A DNA stretch of 64,000 nucleotides from assembly GCF_050030965.1 (NCBI RefSeq), contig NZ_CP188297.1, positions 3,720,001-3,784,000 of the forward strand, read 5' to 3'. Every line of letters begins with the position of its first letter. Positions within the stretch are counted from its first letter, which is position 1. Shown piece by piece: positions 1 to 8,667 of the stretch. Source of the stretch: Glutamicibacter sp002979865. GTDB lineage: Bacteria > Actinomycetota > Actinomycetes > Actinomycetales > Micrococcaceae. The translations under genes and the position numbers were made by a program. A model generated the notes under the pieces. The model made no database searches. It had not been told where the DNA came from and worked only from the letters and a program-made list of their open reading frames with translations.

Positions 1-1009
1 CTGGTTCCAGGTTATTGAACTCTTCCTCGGTCAAGGAGTTCAGTTCTTCGGCAGATAGGCCCGAATTACCCGGACCACCGAACTGGTTGAATCCAAAGGT
101 ACCCAGCTCGGCACCCAGCGTTGGCGATTGGCCTGGTACCGACTGTTCGGCAAGGCCCAAAATCTTGGTGGCGCCATCTTCCGAGCAGTGCCCAGCCGAG
201 ATGATGGCATCTTCACCCTCTGCGGTCCACGCAGTAAATCCGAGCGAGCAGACCGTCGACGTGCTAGTAGGTGCGCCGGACTTGTCCATTGCGTAACCCA
301 GGGCGCCGTAAATATCCTCTGCGGCGGTGGTCTTGGCAACACCCGAGCTTTCTACACCGTCAACGTGCGTAGCTTCGCTGACGAACTGCTCAACGGTCAG
401 CTTCTCAGGCAGGGAGCCAGCGGACTTGGACTTCAGTTCGTCCGCAGCTTCCTTCTCGTCGAAGCCCTTTGCGTAGATCTTCAAGCCATCGTTGGTCTGA
501 AGGATAGCGGTGATGCGCTTCAGTTCTTTCGGCTCGATGTTGGCCAAGAGCTCGGTGTAGACCTTGTCTACGGTCTTGACCTGCGAGTCAACTTCGGTCA
601 CCACGATAGGAGCCGGAGCAGCACTGGCCTTGACGATCTCCTTGGCCTTGGCAGCGTCATTCTTGCTTACGGTGATCTCGGCTTTGCCGTCCTTCACCGA
701 GGCAGTGGCGTCAATGCCTTTCGCATTCAGTTCGTCGCGGACCTTGGAAGCAGCGTCGCTGGTCTCCCCGTCCTTGACGTACTCTTCAACGGACTTATTG
801 AGGTCCTTCTCAATAGCCTTGTCGAGCCCCTCGGTGTCCAGAGCGGTTTCGCTGGCCAAAGGCTTCTCGCTTGCCGTAGCGGACGCAGACGGCGATTCGG
901 AGGCCGTTGGCGCTGCTGCGGCAGGCATGAAGCTAGAGCCGACCACCAAGGCGGTCGCGGCTGCTGCAACGATGCCGCGTTGCGCAGTCTTCTTTTTTGG
1001 ATGTGGCAT
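1..1009 (-). CDS. secreted S1-family serine protease, 5' part (cut by window edge)
   Basis: 336 codons are present and the frame is still open at base 1, so the gene is truncated by the window, not by mutation. The N-terminus carries a basic start (PHPKKK), a hydrophobic stretch and an AxA-type cleavage region near residue 33, a signal peptide. It is followed by a roughly 190-residue Lys/Glu/Asp-rich pro-region and then a segment with the motif SAGHCSEDG, which matches the catalytic-histidine motif (TAGHC) of streptogrisin/alpha-lytic-type proteases. The catalytic Asp and Ser would lie beyond the window. GGGAGAA just upstream of the ATG serves as ribosome binding site. A zymogen-type extracellular protease is inferred from the family; substrate unknown. 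Confidence 0.8.
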   Translation of the reverse strand, partial: MPHPKKKTAQRGIVAAAATALVVGSSFMPAAAAPTASESPSASATASEKPLASETALDTEGLDKAIEKDLNKSVEEYVKDGETSDAASKVRDELNAKGIDATASVKDGKAEITVSKNDAAKAKEIVKASAAPAPIVVTEVDSQVKTVDKVYTELLANIEPKELKRITAILQTNDGLKIYAKGFDEKEAADELKSKSAGSLPEKLTVEQFVSEATHVDGVESSGVAKTTAAEDIYGALGYAMDKSGAPTSTSTVCSLGFTAWTAEGEDAIISAGHCSEDGATKILGLAEQSVPGQSPTLGAELGTFGFNQFGGPGNSGLSAEELNSLTEEEFNNLEP

Positions 1010-1370
1010 TAATGCTTCTCCCAGATTTATGGTGCGAGTGCCCGCGCGTCCCCTTACCTAAGGGCGCGCGCGTAAGCACAGGTGTTGTTACCAAAATGAA
1101 ACAATACTTGGTTCCGACACAGCTTTTCAACCATCGAATCCAACAAAAATATAAATTCCAGAACCCGTTTCACCTAGTCAAATAGCTCTACCCTCGTCGA
1201 GCTGGGTTACAACTTACGTGCCAGTAGTATTGGTTTAAGATTGGACTTCTCTTTCTAATCCCTAGTCAGCTTGGTGGATCCTGAGTGTTGTCGCGAAATT
1301 TACACACCAATTGCACAGCAAATCGGGTGGGATGGAAATCCATCCGAATTAATTCCATTAACCTACAAAA
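1010..1370. other. intergenic, AT-rich, presumed promoter region of the protease
   Basis: About 360 bases without a convincing gene. The stretch 1085-1370 is much more AT-rich than its surroundings and lies upstream of the minus-strand protease. A short dyad, CCTTA-CC-TAAGG, lies near 1052-1063. On the minus strand a TTGACT occurs near 1180 with AT-rich sequence about 18 bases on, but no clean -10 could be fixed. Confidence 0.4.
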
Positions 1371-1408
1371 ATAGCGCCAGATGGGTAGTTCTACCCATCT
1401 GGCGCTAT
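1371..1408 (-). terminator. strong hairpin terminator after lepB
   Basis: A perfect 18-bp stem (1371-1388 with 1391-1408) and a run of T on the minus-strand side (1366-1370 read in reverse). It sits 25 bases past the lepB stop and ends the ribosomal/lepB transcript. Confidence 0.85.
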
Positions 1409-1433
1409 CAAAATCGCCGGTTGTTACGGCGTG

Positions 1434-2081
1434 TCACCTGATTGCTGAACGCTGATCGAGCGGCCAAATCACCTCGGTCGCTTTGCCGGTGACGCGCTCG
1501 ACGCTGATCATTCCGCCGCCGCTTGCGCCCAGCAATGCCCGCGAATCCTTGGAAGTGGAGCGGTGATCGCCCATGACCCACAAGCGGCCAATCGGCACTT
1601 CTACGGAAAATTTCTGTTCGCTCGGAGCATCCCCGGCGAAGATGTACTGCTCGTCTGCAGGCTCGCCGTTGACGAGCAGTCGCCCATCGGCGCTGCAGCA
1701 TTCCACGGTGTCTCCCCCAACACCAATGACGCGCTTGACGTACTTATTGCTGCTCCCGGTGAGGCTGAACGCCCCCAGCAGATCATCAGCGAAGCTGGCC
1801 TTGGCGTAGGGCAGGAACGAGCCGCGGCCATCGAAGACGATGACGTCTCCGCGTTGCGGATCGGCATCCGAGTAAGCGCGGCGGTCTACGGCGATGCTCT
1901 GGCCAGGATTGAGCGTGGATTCCATGGAGTTGGACTCGATATGGAAGACGTCGATCAGGGTGGCGCGAATAACGATGGCGGCTAGCAGACCAAGAATGAT
2001 GGCGAGTACAGCGAAGCGCCAGACCCATGAAAAGGCCCGGCGCTTCATTGTTGCCCGCTCAGTGCGTGCAATCCGGTTCAT
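1434..2081 (-). CDS. lepB: signal peptidase I
   Basis: Type I leader peptidase (S26), 215 residues, removes signal peptides at the outer face of the membrane. One N-terminal membrane segment (about residues 22-38) precedes the catalytic-serine motif SNSMEST (Ser52) and the lysine motif YVKRVIGVGGD (Lys116); a box-E-like GDHRSTSKDSR follows. The usual Pro of SMEPT is Ser here. The ATG at 2081 lies 13 bases after the rplS stop; an ATG at 2048 (KRRAFSW) is an alternative start, and neither has a strong ribosome site. Co-transcription with rplS is likely, with a strong terminator just downstream. Confidence 0.93.
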   Translation of the reverse strand: MNRIARTERATMKRRAFSWVWRFAVLAIILGLLAAIVIRATLIDVFHIESNSMESTLNPGQSIAVDRRAYSDADPQRGDVIVFDGRGSFLPYAKASFADDLLGAFSLTGSSNKYVKRVIGVGGDTVECCSADGRLLVNGEPADEQYIFAGDAPSEQKFSVEVPIGRLWVMGDHRSTSKDSRALLGASGGGMISVERVTGKATEVIWPLDQRSAIR

Positions 2082-2094
2082 TGAAGAACGCAGA

Positions 2095-2454
2095 TTACTT
2101 CTTTGCGCTGAAGTCGCGCTTCTCGCGGATGCGAGCAGCCTTGCCGTGACGATCGCGCATATAGTACAGCTTTGCACGACGAACGTCACCCTTGGTCACA
2201 ACCTCAATCTTTTCGATGATTGGGGAGTGAACTGGGAAGGTACGCTCAACACCGGTGCCGAAGGAAACCTTGCGAACGGTGAAGGTCTCGCCAATACCCT
2301 GGCCCTGGCGACCAAGGACGTAGCCCTGGAAGACCTGAACACGGGAGTTCTTGCCTTCGATAATGTTGACGTGAACCTTCAGGGTGTCGCCTGGGCCGAA
2401 GGCTGGAACGTCGGAGCGCAGCGAGGCTGCGTTAACAGAGTCAAGAATATGCAT
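2095..2454 (-). CDS. rplS: 50S ribosomal protein L19
   Basis: 119 residues, the normal length for bacterial L19, located at the 30S/50S interface. Family motifs seen include PGDTLKVHV near the N-terminus, FQGYVLGRQGQGIGETFTVR and HSPIIEKIEVV. The ATG at 2454 is preceded by AGGAG at good spacing. The gene lies about 250 bases after trmD, more than usual in this operon, so it may also have its own promoter. The C-terminal KRDFSAKK is basic as expected. Confidence 0.97.
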   Translation of the reverse strand: MHILDSVNAASLRSDVPAFGPGDTLKVHVNIIEGKNSRVQVFQGYVLGRQGQGIGETFTVRKVSFGTGVERTFPVHSPIIEKIEVVTKGDVRRAKLYYMRDRHGKAARIREKRDFSAKK

Positions 2455-2704
2455 AGTGCATCTCCTAGGATCAATGCCGCAGGTCACCGAATCCTCGTAG
2501 CGGGGCCCGACACCGGTCGAAACCAGTGAAATCCCCGGAACGTTGTACCACCGATTGCCTCTAGCAAACGGTGCGGTGGTCTTCTGTGGCTCGAACTTCC
2601 CCCTGCGGCAGGAGTCGAACAAAAACACACCAAGAAACAATTATGCCGTATCCGCGAAGCCGATGCGAGTTTGTCCGAAATGGCTTTCGAGTGATTTTGG
2701 ACTC

Positions 2705-3529
2705 TTAGTCGCTCTCGGTGCCAGCGCCGGTAGCCCAGTCCAATTCGGACTTGGGGGTTATGGCACCGTCAACGAGCGCGAATCCGCTGTGCCACAGGGC
2801 ATCGCGGTCCCTGCGGTTCAGGCTCTCGGCATCCAGCTGCGTGATCAGGTCGGGGCGACGCTCTGCGGTGCGCTTGATCTGCTCGTCGCGGCGGAACCGT
2901 CCCACCCGCTGGTGGTTGCCACCGAGCAGCACCTCGGGGACATCGCGGCCGCGCCAGGAGGCCGGCTTGGTGTACACCGGGTATTCCAGCAGAACATCCG
3001 AGTGGGATTCTTCTACCAGCGATTCCGGGTTGCCGATGACTCCTGGGATCAGCCGGGCGATGGCTTCCACCATCACCATCACGGCCACTTCTCCCCCGTT
3101 GAGCACGTAATCGCCGATGGATACGGGTATGACGTTGAAGTTCTCGTGCGCGTATTCGATGACGCGCTCATCGATGCCTTCGTAGCGGCCGCAGGCGAAG
3201 ACCAGATGCTCTTCCTCGGCAAGGTCGTAGGCCATCTGCTGGTTGAAGACGGCGCCTGCAGGCGAAGGGACAATCAGGGTTGGCTTGGGGCCGCCAGCAT
3301 CGGCTGGGCGCACCGCGTCCAGTGCCTGTCCCCATGGTTCCGGCATCATCACCATGCCGGCGCCGCCACCGTACGGGGTGTCGTCGACCTTGCGGTGCTT
3401 GTCGGCAGTGAAGTCGCGCAGGTTGGTGACGTTCAGATCCAGGATGCCGTCTTCGGCGGCGCGGCCGATCAGCGAAAGCGAGAGCGGCTGGAGGTACTCA
3501 GGAAAAATCGAGATGACGTCAAGACGCAT
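2705..3529 (-). CDS. trmD: tRNA (guanine37-N1)-methyltransferase
   Basis: SPOUT-class methyltransferase that makes m1G37 in tRNAs and so guards against frameshifting. 274 residues. N-terminal MRLDVISIFPEYL, the DDTPYGGGAGMVM loop and the trefoil-knot AdoMet site SIGDYVLNGGE are all present, followed by the tRNA-contacting C-terminal domain (KPASWRGRDVPEVLLGGNH). It begins 3 bases after the rimM stop, so the two are translated from one message. Confidence 0.97.
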   Translation of the reverse strand: MRLDVISIFPEYLQPLSLSLIGRAAEDGILDLNVTNLRDFTADKHRKVDDTPYGGGAGMVMMPEPWGQALDAVRPADAGGPKPTLIVPSPAGAVFNQQMAYDLAEEEHLVFACGRYEGIDERVIEYAHENFNVIPVSIGDYVLNGGEVAVMVMVEAIARLIPGVIGNPESLVEESHSDVLLEYPVYTKPASWRGRDVPEVLLGGNHQRVGRFRRDEQIKRTAERRPDLITQLDAESLNRRDRDALWHSGFALVDGAITPKSELDWATGAGTESD

Positions 3530-3532
3530 GGC

Positions 3533-4075
3533 TTACTTATTTCCCTCTTCGTCGCTGCCGTCTTCATCGCTGTTCAAGGTCAGCAGGCCTGCCGGCGGGG
3601 TGATGACCACGATGCCGGCTTCCGGATCGATCTCCGGGACGAATTCGTCGACGAACGGGAGGTAGATCTCCTGGCCGTCAGCGTCTTCGAAGACCAGCAG
3701 GTCCTGGGCGGGGTTGGTGCGCAGTGCGGTGATGGTACCGACCTGCTCGCCATCGAGCATGACCTTCAGGTCCAGCAGTTCATGCTCGTACCATTCGTCC
3801 GAGTCGTCTTCCGGCTGGTCGGAAACTTCAATCTCAAGGCGCGCGCCGCGCAGGGTTTCGGCCTGGTTGCGGTCGGCGATTTCCTTGAAGGAGAGCAGCA
3901 GGATGGTCTTGTTCCAGCGCGCATTGGCGATGGTCAGCGTCTTGACCGGGCCGTCGACGACGATGAGTTCTTCGCCAGCGGTGAAGCGCTCTTCCGGGGT
4001 GTCGGTCATGACCTGGGCGGTGACTTCGCCACGGATGCCGTGGGGCTTGCCGATGCGGGCAACCTGCAATCGCAT
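3533..4075 (-). CDS. rimM: 16S rRNA processing protein RimM
   Basis: 180 residues; assists maturation of the 30S head by binding S19. The N-terminal barrel begins LQVARIGKPHGIRGEV, the family signature, and the C-terminal PRC-barrel contains LPFVDEFVPEID. Start chosen at the ATG at 4075, where that signature begins; in-frame codons further upstream run through the hairpin at 4150-4192. Its tail (SDEDGSDEEGNK) is acidic. It is followed immediately by trmD. Confidence 0.95.
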   Translation of the reverse strand: MRLQVARIGKPHGIRGEVTAQVMTDTPEERFTAGEELIVVDGPVKTLTIANARWNKTILLLSFKEIADRNQAETLRGARLEIEVSDQPEDDSDEWYEHELLDLKVMLDGEQVGTITALRTNPAQDLLVFEDADGQEIYLPFVDEFVPEIDPEAGIVVITPPAGLLTLNSDEDGSDEEGNK

Positions 4076-4149
4076 AGTCTGCTGCTCTTTCTGCACTGTG
4101 TTCCGTGGCGTGTGCCGGGAGACTGGAATGGAAATTCTAGGGGTAAACA

Positions 4150-4192
4150 CGAAAGGAGTTTCCGTCACTAGTTAGGACGGAAACTCCTTTCG
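4150..4192 (-). terminator. hairpin between the KH-protein gene and rimM
   Basis: A perfect 17-bp stem (4150-4166 with 4176-4192, 9-base loop). It lies 38 bases past the KH gene stop and 75 bases before the rimM start, with only a short T-rich stretch following. It can act as a terminator or partial attenuator inside the rpsP-trmD operon, letting rpsP/KH be made in excess over rimM/trmD. Confidence 0.75.
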
Positions 4193-4229
4193 TTTCGAAG
4201 CCAACTTAAAAGCCAGACCTCTAAGTTGC

Positions 4230-4472
4230 TTAGCCTCGGCGACGGTCGGTGTCGATTACATCGACACGTACCGGCTCCTTGGCCAACGCTGCCATTACGG
4301 TGCGCAGTGCTCGTGCGGTGCGTCCCTGGCGTCCGATCACACGACCGAGATCCTCAGGGTTCACACGTACTTCGAGCAGGTCGCCGCGGCGGGTGGACTT
4401 CAAGGCGACCTTGACGTCTTCCGGTTCCTCGACAACCCCGCGTACCAGGTGGTCTAGCGCGTCAACGAGCAC
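4230..4472 (-). CDS. khpA: KH-domain RNA-binding protein (KhpA type)
   Basis: 80 residues, a single KH domain with the GxxG loop in GRVIGRQGR (about residues 43-51). Proteins of this family sit between rpsP and rimM in most Gram-positive bacteria and bind RNA, often with KhpB/Jag. The start is GTG at 4472, two bases after the rpsP stop, so translational coupling is expected; the end of rpsP (GAGGCTGAG) supplies the ribosome site. Confidence 0.93.
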   Translation of the reverse strand: MLVDALDHLVRGVVEEPEDVKVALKSTRRGDLLEVRVNPEDLGRVIGRQGRTARALRTVMAALAKEPVRVDVIDTDRRRG

Positions 4473-4474
4473 TG

Positions 4475-4885
4475 TTACTCAGCCTCGGTAGCTTCGGCCT
4501 CTGCCTCTTCAGCAGCTGGCTTTTCAGCCTTCTTGGTGATTGCCTCTGGGAGGATCACCGAACCCTTGTCGGGAGCAACGAATGCTGGCTTAGGCTCGGC
4601 AACCTTGTAGGTGCCTTCCTGGCCATCGATGCCCTTGAACTTCTGCCAGTCACCGGTGATCTTCAGCAGTGCGTGTACCTGCTCGGTTGGCTGAGCGCCA
4701 ACGGACAGCCAGTACTGTGCACGATCCGAATCGATCTCGATAACCGATGGGTTCTCGGTTGGGTGGTACTTGCCGATCTCCTCGATGGCACGGCCATCGC
4801 GCTTAGCGCGCGAGTCCATGACGACAACGCGGTAGAAAGGTGCGCGCATCTTACCGAAGCGCTTCAGACGAATCTTTACGGCCAC
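4475..4885 (-). CDS. rpsP: 30S ribosomal protein S16
   Basis: 136 residues. The N-terminus AVKIRLKRFGKMRAPFYRVVV and the segment SDRAQYWLSVGAQPTEQV identify S16. A GTG start at 4885 is preceded by AGGAG 9 bases upstream. The Ala/Glu-rich C-terminal extension (about 45 residues beyond the short S16 core) is common in actinobacteria. First gene of the minus-strand operon. Confidence 0.97.
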   Translation of the reverse strand: MAVKIRLKRFGKMRAPFYRVVVMDSRAKRDGRAIEEIGKYHPTENPSVIEIDSDRAQYWLSVGAQPTEQVHALLKITGDWQKFKGIDGQEGTYKVAEPKPAFVAPDKGSVILPEAITKKAEKPAAEEAEAEATEAE

Positions 4886-5018
4886 TTTTGTGGTCTCCTG
4901 TTTCTCAACATGGTCGAATCCAATTTTTAGCACCTGTGGGGCAGGCCTTACTGGTCGGATTCTAAAAGGACAGGACTCATAGCGGAGAGAGGGGCCACTG
5001 CGAATCGAGTACCCTGCA

Positions 5019-5048
5019 ATTATGCCAGAGAGCGTGCGCGGTGGCCAA
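5019..5048 (-). promoter_or_regulatory. putative promoter of rpsP operon
   Basis: On the minus strand TTGGCC (5048-5043) is followed after 18 bases by CATAAT (5024-5019), about 135 bases upstream of the rpsP start. Sigma-70-like and the best match in this gap. Confidence 0.45.
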
Positions 5049-5135
5049 CTCTAATTGGCCCCGCGCGTCGGGCGAAGATCATGAGCTTGCTCACCCTGGG
5101 GCCTGCGCCCAGCTGCAGCTTCTAGCATTGAGTGC

Positions 5136-5765
5136 ATGACCGTTGCTTCCGCCTTGCTGGGTTTCAGTATAGTTGCCGCCCTGATGACGTTGATTCCGGG
5201 TGTCGATACCGCGCTGATCCTGCGATCGGCCATTGCCCGGGGACGCGGTGAAGCGCTGCTGGCGGCGCTGGGGATCTGCACGGGAGTATTCGTTTGGGGT
5301 GTGGCCGCGGCCGCGGGAGCTTCGGCAATTCTGGCCGCCTCATCCCTGGCCTACCAGGTGCTGGCCTATGCCGGCGCAGCCTATCTGGTGTTCCTGGGCG
5401 GGCAGATGATCCATCGGAGCCTGCGGGGCAAGCAGTTGGCAACGATCCGAGTCCCGGTACCGCACAGCAGGTATCGAACCTACCTGACCGGGCTGGTGAC
5501 CAACGTGCTGAACCCGAAGATCGGCGTCTTCTATATCGCCGCGATCCCGCAATTCACCCCGGCGGGCACCAACGCCCTGCTCATGGGCATGGGGCTATCG
5601 GCGGTGCATGTTGCACTGACCCTGGTGTGGGCAGTGGCCTTGGTGTACGGGGTTCGGATCGCTGGCCGCTGGCTGGGCTCAGCGAAGTCGGTGTCCTGGA
5701 TGGACCGGATCACCGGGACAGTGCTGATCGGGTTCGGACTGAAAGTTGCGCTCTCGAGCCCATAG
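5136..5765 (+). CDS. LysE/RhtB-family exporter
   Basis: 209 residues with about six hydrophobic segments. The N-terminal LIPGVDTALILRSAIARGRGEALLAALGICTG corresponds to the family signature, and TGLVTNVLNPKIGVFYIA is the central conserved block. Members export amino acids (Lys, Arg, homoserine, threonine, Leu) or similar small molecules by proton exchange; the substrate cannot be read from sequence. Monocistronic, transcribed away from the rpsP operon. Confidence 0.88.
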   Translation: MTVASALLGFSIVAALMTLIPGVDTALILRSAIARGRGEALLAALGICTGVFVWGVAAAAGASAILAASSLAYQVLAYAGAAYLVFLGGQMIHRSLRGKQLATIRVPVPHSRYRTYLTGLVTNVLNPKIGVFYIAAIPQFTPAGTNALLMGMGLSAVHVALTLVWAVALVYGVRIAGRWLGSAKSVSWMDRITGTVLIGFGLKVALSSP

Positions 5766-5811
5766 CATCTTGGCCACGCCGGCAGGTGCAGCAGTTCGCG
5801 GCTCCGGGTGC

Positions 5812-7548
5812 TCAGGCGGCCACCGGAACACTGTTTCTTCGCGGTACCTGCATCGGGTCCAGGTGCTTGGGCAGCAGGATGTGCGCCAGTCCCCCAACGG
5901 TAACCAGGGTCAGCAATCCTGCATGAATGGCATGGTGGTGCCTCCGGCACAGGCAGCTGCCATTGCGCGATGAAGTGCACCCGCCACGTTCCCACCAGTT
6001 GTCGTGATGGTATTCGAGCATTTCAGGCGGTGCGGTGCATCCCGGGACGATGCATCCGCGGTCGCGGGCGAAAATTGCGCGCTTCATTGCATCCGTGAAG
6101 AAGCGTTCCTTGCGTCCTACATCCAGCGGTTGCCCATCGGGTCCGAAGACCACCCGGTAGATCTCGCCTTGGCAGATCAGCTGTGCGGTGTCCGCGGAAT
6201 CGAGTTTCATCCCGTGGTCGGAGGTGGCGCGAAGCTTGGCCGGATCTCCAAGATCCTGCGGATCGCGCAACTGGATATGGATGCCGATCCTTGGAATGAT
6301 TCCATTGGGCGCGGCACCTGCCGTGCGCCCTCTCAGCGCGGCCAATAGTGCGTTGAGCCGGCGCTGGGCCACCGGAACCTCCCCATCGCCAAGCAGCAGG
6401 GACGTTTGGAGGCCTTCACCTGCTCCGCCTGCGCCGCGCGTTTCCTGCTCTTCAACAAGCTTGTCTCGTTGTTGCTGGGCTCCTGACAAGGATTCTTCTT
6501 CCTCTTGCCCGTCCTGGGCCCATGGCGGTGGTGGTTCCTTGCTGCTGAACAGGTCATCGGTGGCTGATTGCCCGGCATTTGCCCCGGGATCCGCTTCCTG
6601 CTGGTCCTCTGAGGCGTTCTGGCCATCATCAGGTGCAGCTCCTGAACCGGATTCGGCGGCACGGGCGGCTTTGCCGGCCTTGGTACGCGGATTATCGGCC
6701 TGGGCCAGGGTGGAGCGGAATTCCTCGCGCTGCGTCCCGGCGATGTAGAGCTCGTACTTGTCGCAGTCGCCCACGGTGCCTCGCGGATAGATTCCGGGTG
6801 CCGGGTTCCTGGTTTGCTTGCGGGCCTTGCGCTCAGCGGAAAGCATTGCCGCGAGCTGGGTCTCGCGGGTGGCACGGTCAGGTTCCTGCAGCAGGGCCGC
6901 GGCTTGGTGATCGAGCAGTTGGCCCTGTTCATTGCGGGCGGCCGGTTCCAGCGGCCGGCCTTGGAAGCTCGTGTCAGCCGGCTCGAATTTGTCCAGTGCG
7001 CGGGCCGTGCGGGCAATCAGCCTCGGGTCCAGGTCCGGCGCTTCGGCGTAGAGCCTGGCCAGCTGGGACAAGCGCGGCGCGGCGGTGCTGCCATCCATGA
7101 GGCGCCGGGCGATGAGCAGGTGCGCGTCATTCACCCGGTGCTGCCCCTCATGGGCGTTGATCCCCAGCCAGCTGGCCAGGAAGTCGCCGGTGTTCTGGTA
7201 GTGGGCGCGGCCTGAATGCTGGCGGGCAGGGCGGTCGTAGCTGGTCCGCGATTCGGCGACGGCCGCCAGCTCATCGTCCTCCAGCAGGTGGGCGCCGGTT
7301 GATTCGAGATGGATGGCGCAGTGCAATTGCTCCCGCAGGGTATAGCGGTAGAGCGTTTCAATCAGCCGCGCATGCCCCGCCGCCACCCGCGGGTCATCGG
7401 ACTCGCGCAGGGTGCAGGAGAGCTTGGCCAGCAGCGCGCAGCAGGAAGCCATCAGCTCGAGGAGCACTTGGGTCGCTCCGCGCGGGAGCGACCCGGTGAT
7501 GGATTCGCGCAGGACCTGGATCGCTGCGGCTAGCTGGTGGATGCCCAT
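5812..7548 (-). CDS. DUF222 / HNH endonuclease-domain protein (13E12 type)
   Basis: 578 residues. A helical DUF222 domain fills the N-terminal half. A Gln/Glu/Ala-rich linker follows at about 280-400, then a C-terminal HNH motif: RDRGCIVPGCT, LEYHHDNWWERGG and CLCRRHHHAIHAG, with paired Cys and His ligands for a zinc/metal site. These proteins are present in many copies in actinobacteria, vary greatly between strains, and their role is not established; mobile or self-spreading behaviour has been proposed. All expected HNH residues are present, so the nuclease fold looks intact. Confidence 0.88.
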   Translation of the reverse strand: MGIHQLAAAIQVLRESITGSLPRGATQVLLELMASCCALLAKLSCTLRESDDPRVAAGHARLIETLYRYTLREQLHCAIHLESTGAHLLEDDELAAVAESRTSYDRPARQHSGRAHYQNTGDFLASWLGINAHEGQHRVNDAHLLIARRLMDGSTAAPRLSQLARLYAEAPDLDPRLIARTARALDKFEPADTSFQGRPLEPAARNEQGQLLDHQAAALLQEPDRATRETQLAAMLSAERKARKQTRNPAPGIYPRGTVGDCDKYELYIAGTQREEFRSTLAQADNPRTKAGKAARAAESGSGAAPDDGQNASEDQQEADPGANAGQSATDDLFSSKEPPPPWAQDGQEEEESLSGAQQQRDKLVEEQETRGAGGAGEGLQTSLLLGDGEVPVAQRRLNALLAALRGRTAGAAPNGIIPRIGIHIQLRDPQDLGDPAKLRATSDHGMKLDSADTAQLICQGEIYRVVFGPDGQPLDVGRKERFFTDAMKRAIFARDRGCIVPGCTAPPEMLEYHHDNWWERGGCTSSRNGSCLCRRHHHAIHAGLLTLVTVGGLAHILLPKHLDPMQVPRRNSVPVAA

Positions 7549-7611
7549 GGACCCATCATGGGCGCGGCCAGAGGACCGAGCTGGCAGCCATCGCCAACTG
7601 TGGATAAGCCG

Positions 7612-8667
7612 CTAGCCGCGTTGGCGGACCTTGGACTGGCGGATGACCAGGAAGATCAGGTACGGGGCGCCAATCACCGCGGTCGCCACCCCGGCAGGCA
7701 GGATCACCGGGAAAGCCCGGGCCGCAACCAGGTCGGCCAGCAGCACGAAGATCGCCCCGATCAGCGCGGCATGGGGCACCGGCGGGATGGTGCCGCGGGC
7801 CACCAGCCGCGCGGCATGCCCGCTGGCCAGCGCAACGAAGGCCAGCGGCCCGGCGATCACGGTCGCGGCGATGGCCAGCAGCGAGGCGAGGCCGAGCATC
7901 AGGACCCGGTCGCGCCCCAGGTTCATGCCCAGCGCGCGGGAGGTATCCGAATCCAGCGCCAGCACCTCGCGCTGGTTGCGCAGCAGTGCGGCCGCGGCCA
8001 GTCCCAGCGCGATGACCGCCGGCGCGAAGGCCAGGTCGGCCCAGGAGATCGCGTTGATGGTCCCGGCCAGCCAGGTCAGCGCCTGCTGGGCGTTGTAGAT
8101 TTCTCCCAGGGTCAGCATCCAGGAGGTCAGTGCGGCGCACAGCCCGGAAAAGCCCAGGCCCACCAGCACCAGCCGGTTGCTTTCCAGGGAACTGTGCCAG
8201 ACCAGCGCGAAGACCAGGGCGGAGACCAGCAAGCCGCCCAGGGTCGCGGCGATGGGCAGCCCGTAGTGCACCAGCAGTTCCGAACGCCCGCCGGCGTGCA
8301 CGCTCAGGGCCAACACGGCCACTGCGCCCAGGGCCGCGCCGTTGGTCACCCCGAGGATGTCGGGGCTGGCCAGCGGGTTGCGCGCCACGTTCTGGGTCAG
8401 CGCCCCGGCCACTCCGAAGCCGGCCCCGGCCAGCACCGCAGCCACGCTGCGCGGCAGCCGGAACTCGATGATCGACAGCTCGGTGCGCGGATCCGGGGCC
8501 GCGCCGAAGAGCGTGGCCACCACATCGCCCAGCGCGATCGGGGTGCCCCCGATGGCCAGGTGCAGGCAGAAGGCCGCGAGGGCCACGGCCAGCAGGATCA
8601 GGCCGGTAGCCACAGCGCGCCGGGCGCGCACCGCGGAAGCGGGGGTGCGGATCGCCGGGGCGCTCAT
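7612..8667 (-). CDS. iron-siderophore ABC transporter permease (FecCD), second subunit
   Basis: 351 residues, about nine to ten membrane segments. FecCD hallmarks: ELSIIEFRLPRSVAAVLAG, GALTQNVARNPLASPDILG and, near the end, the loop GPLAFVALASGHAARLV. Its ATG overlaps the stop of the preceding permease gene in an ATGA, so the two are translationally coupled and probably form the heterodimeric channel. No ATPase gene follows; the next gene is the unrelated HNH protein. Confidence 0.92.
   Translation of the reverse strand: MSAPAIRTPASAVRARRAVATGLILLAVALAAFCLHLAIGGTPIALGDVVATLFGAAPDPRTELSIIEFRLPRSVAAVLAGAGFGVAGALTQNVARNPLASPDILGVTNGAALGAVAVLALSVHAGGRSELLVHYGLPIAATLGGLLVSALVFALVWHSSLESNRLVLVGLGFSGLCAALTSWMLTLGEIYNAQQALTWLAGTINAISWADLAFAPAVIALGLAAAALLRNQREVLALDSDTSRALGMNLGRDRVLMLGLASLLAIAATVIAGPLAFVALASGHAARLVARGTIPPVPHAALIGAIFVLLADLVAARAFPVILPAGVATAVIGAPYLIFLVIRQSKVRQRG

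Noticed and set aside
2455..2704. Possible L19-leader or riboswitch before rplS
   Set aside because: No conserved leader structure or clear terminator/antiterminator pair could be drawn by eye.
5812..7548. HNH protein as part of an insertion sequence or intron
   Set aside because: No terminal inverted repeats, target duplications or intron-like flanks were found; it reads as a stand-alone DUF222/HNH gene.
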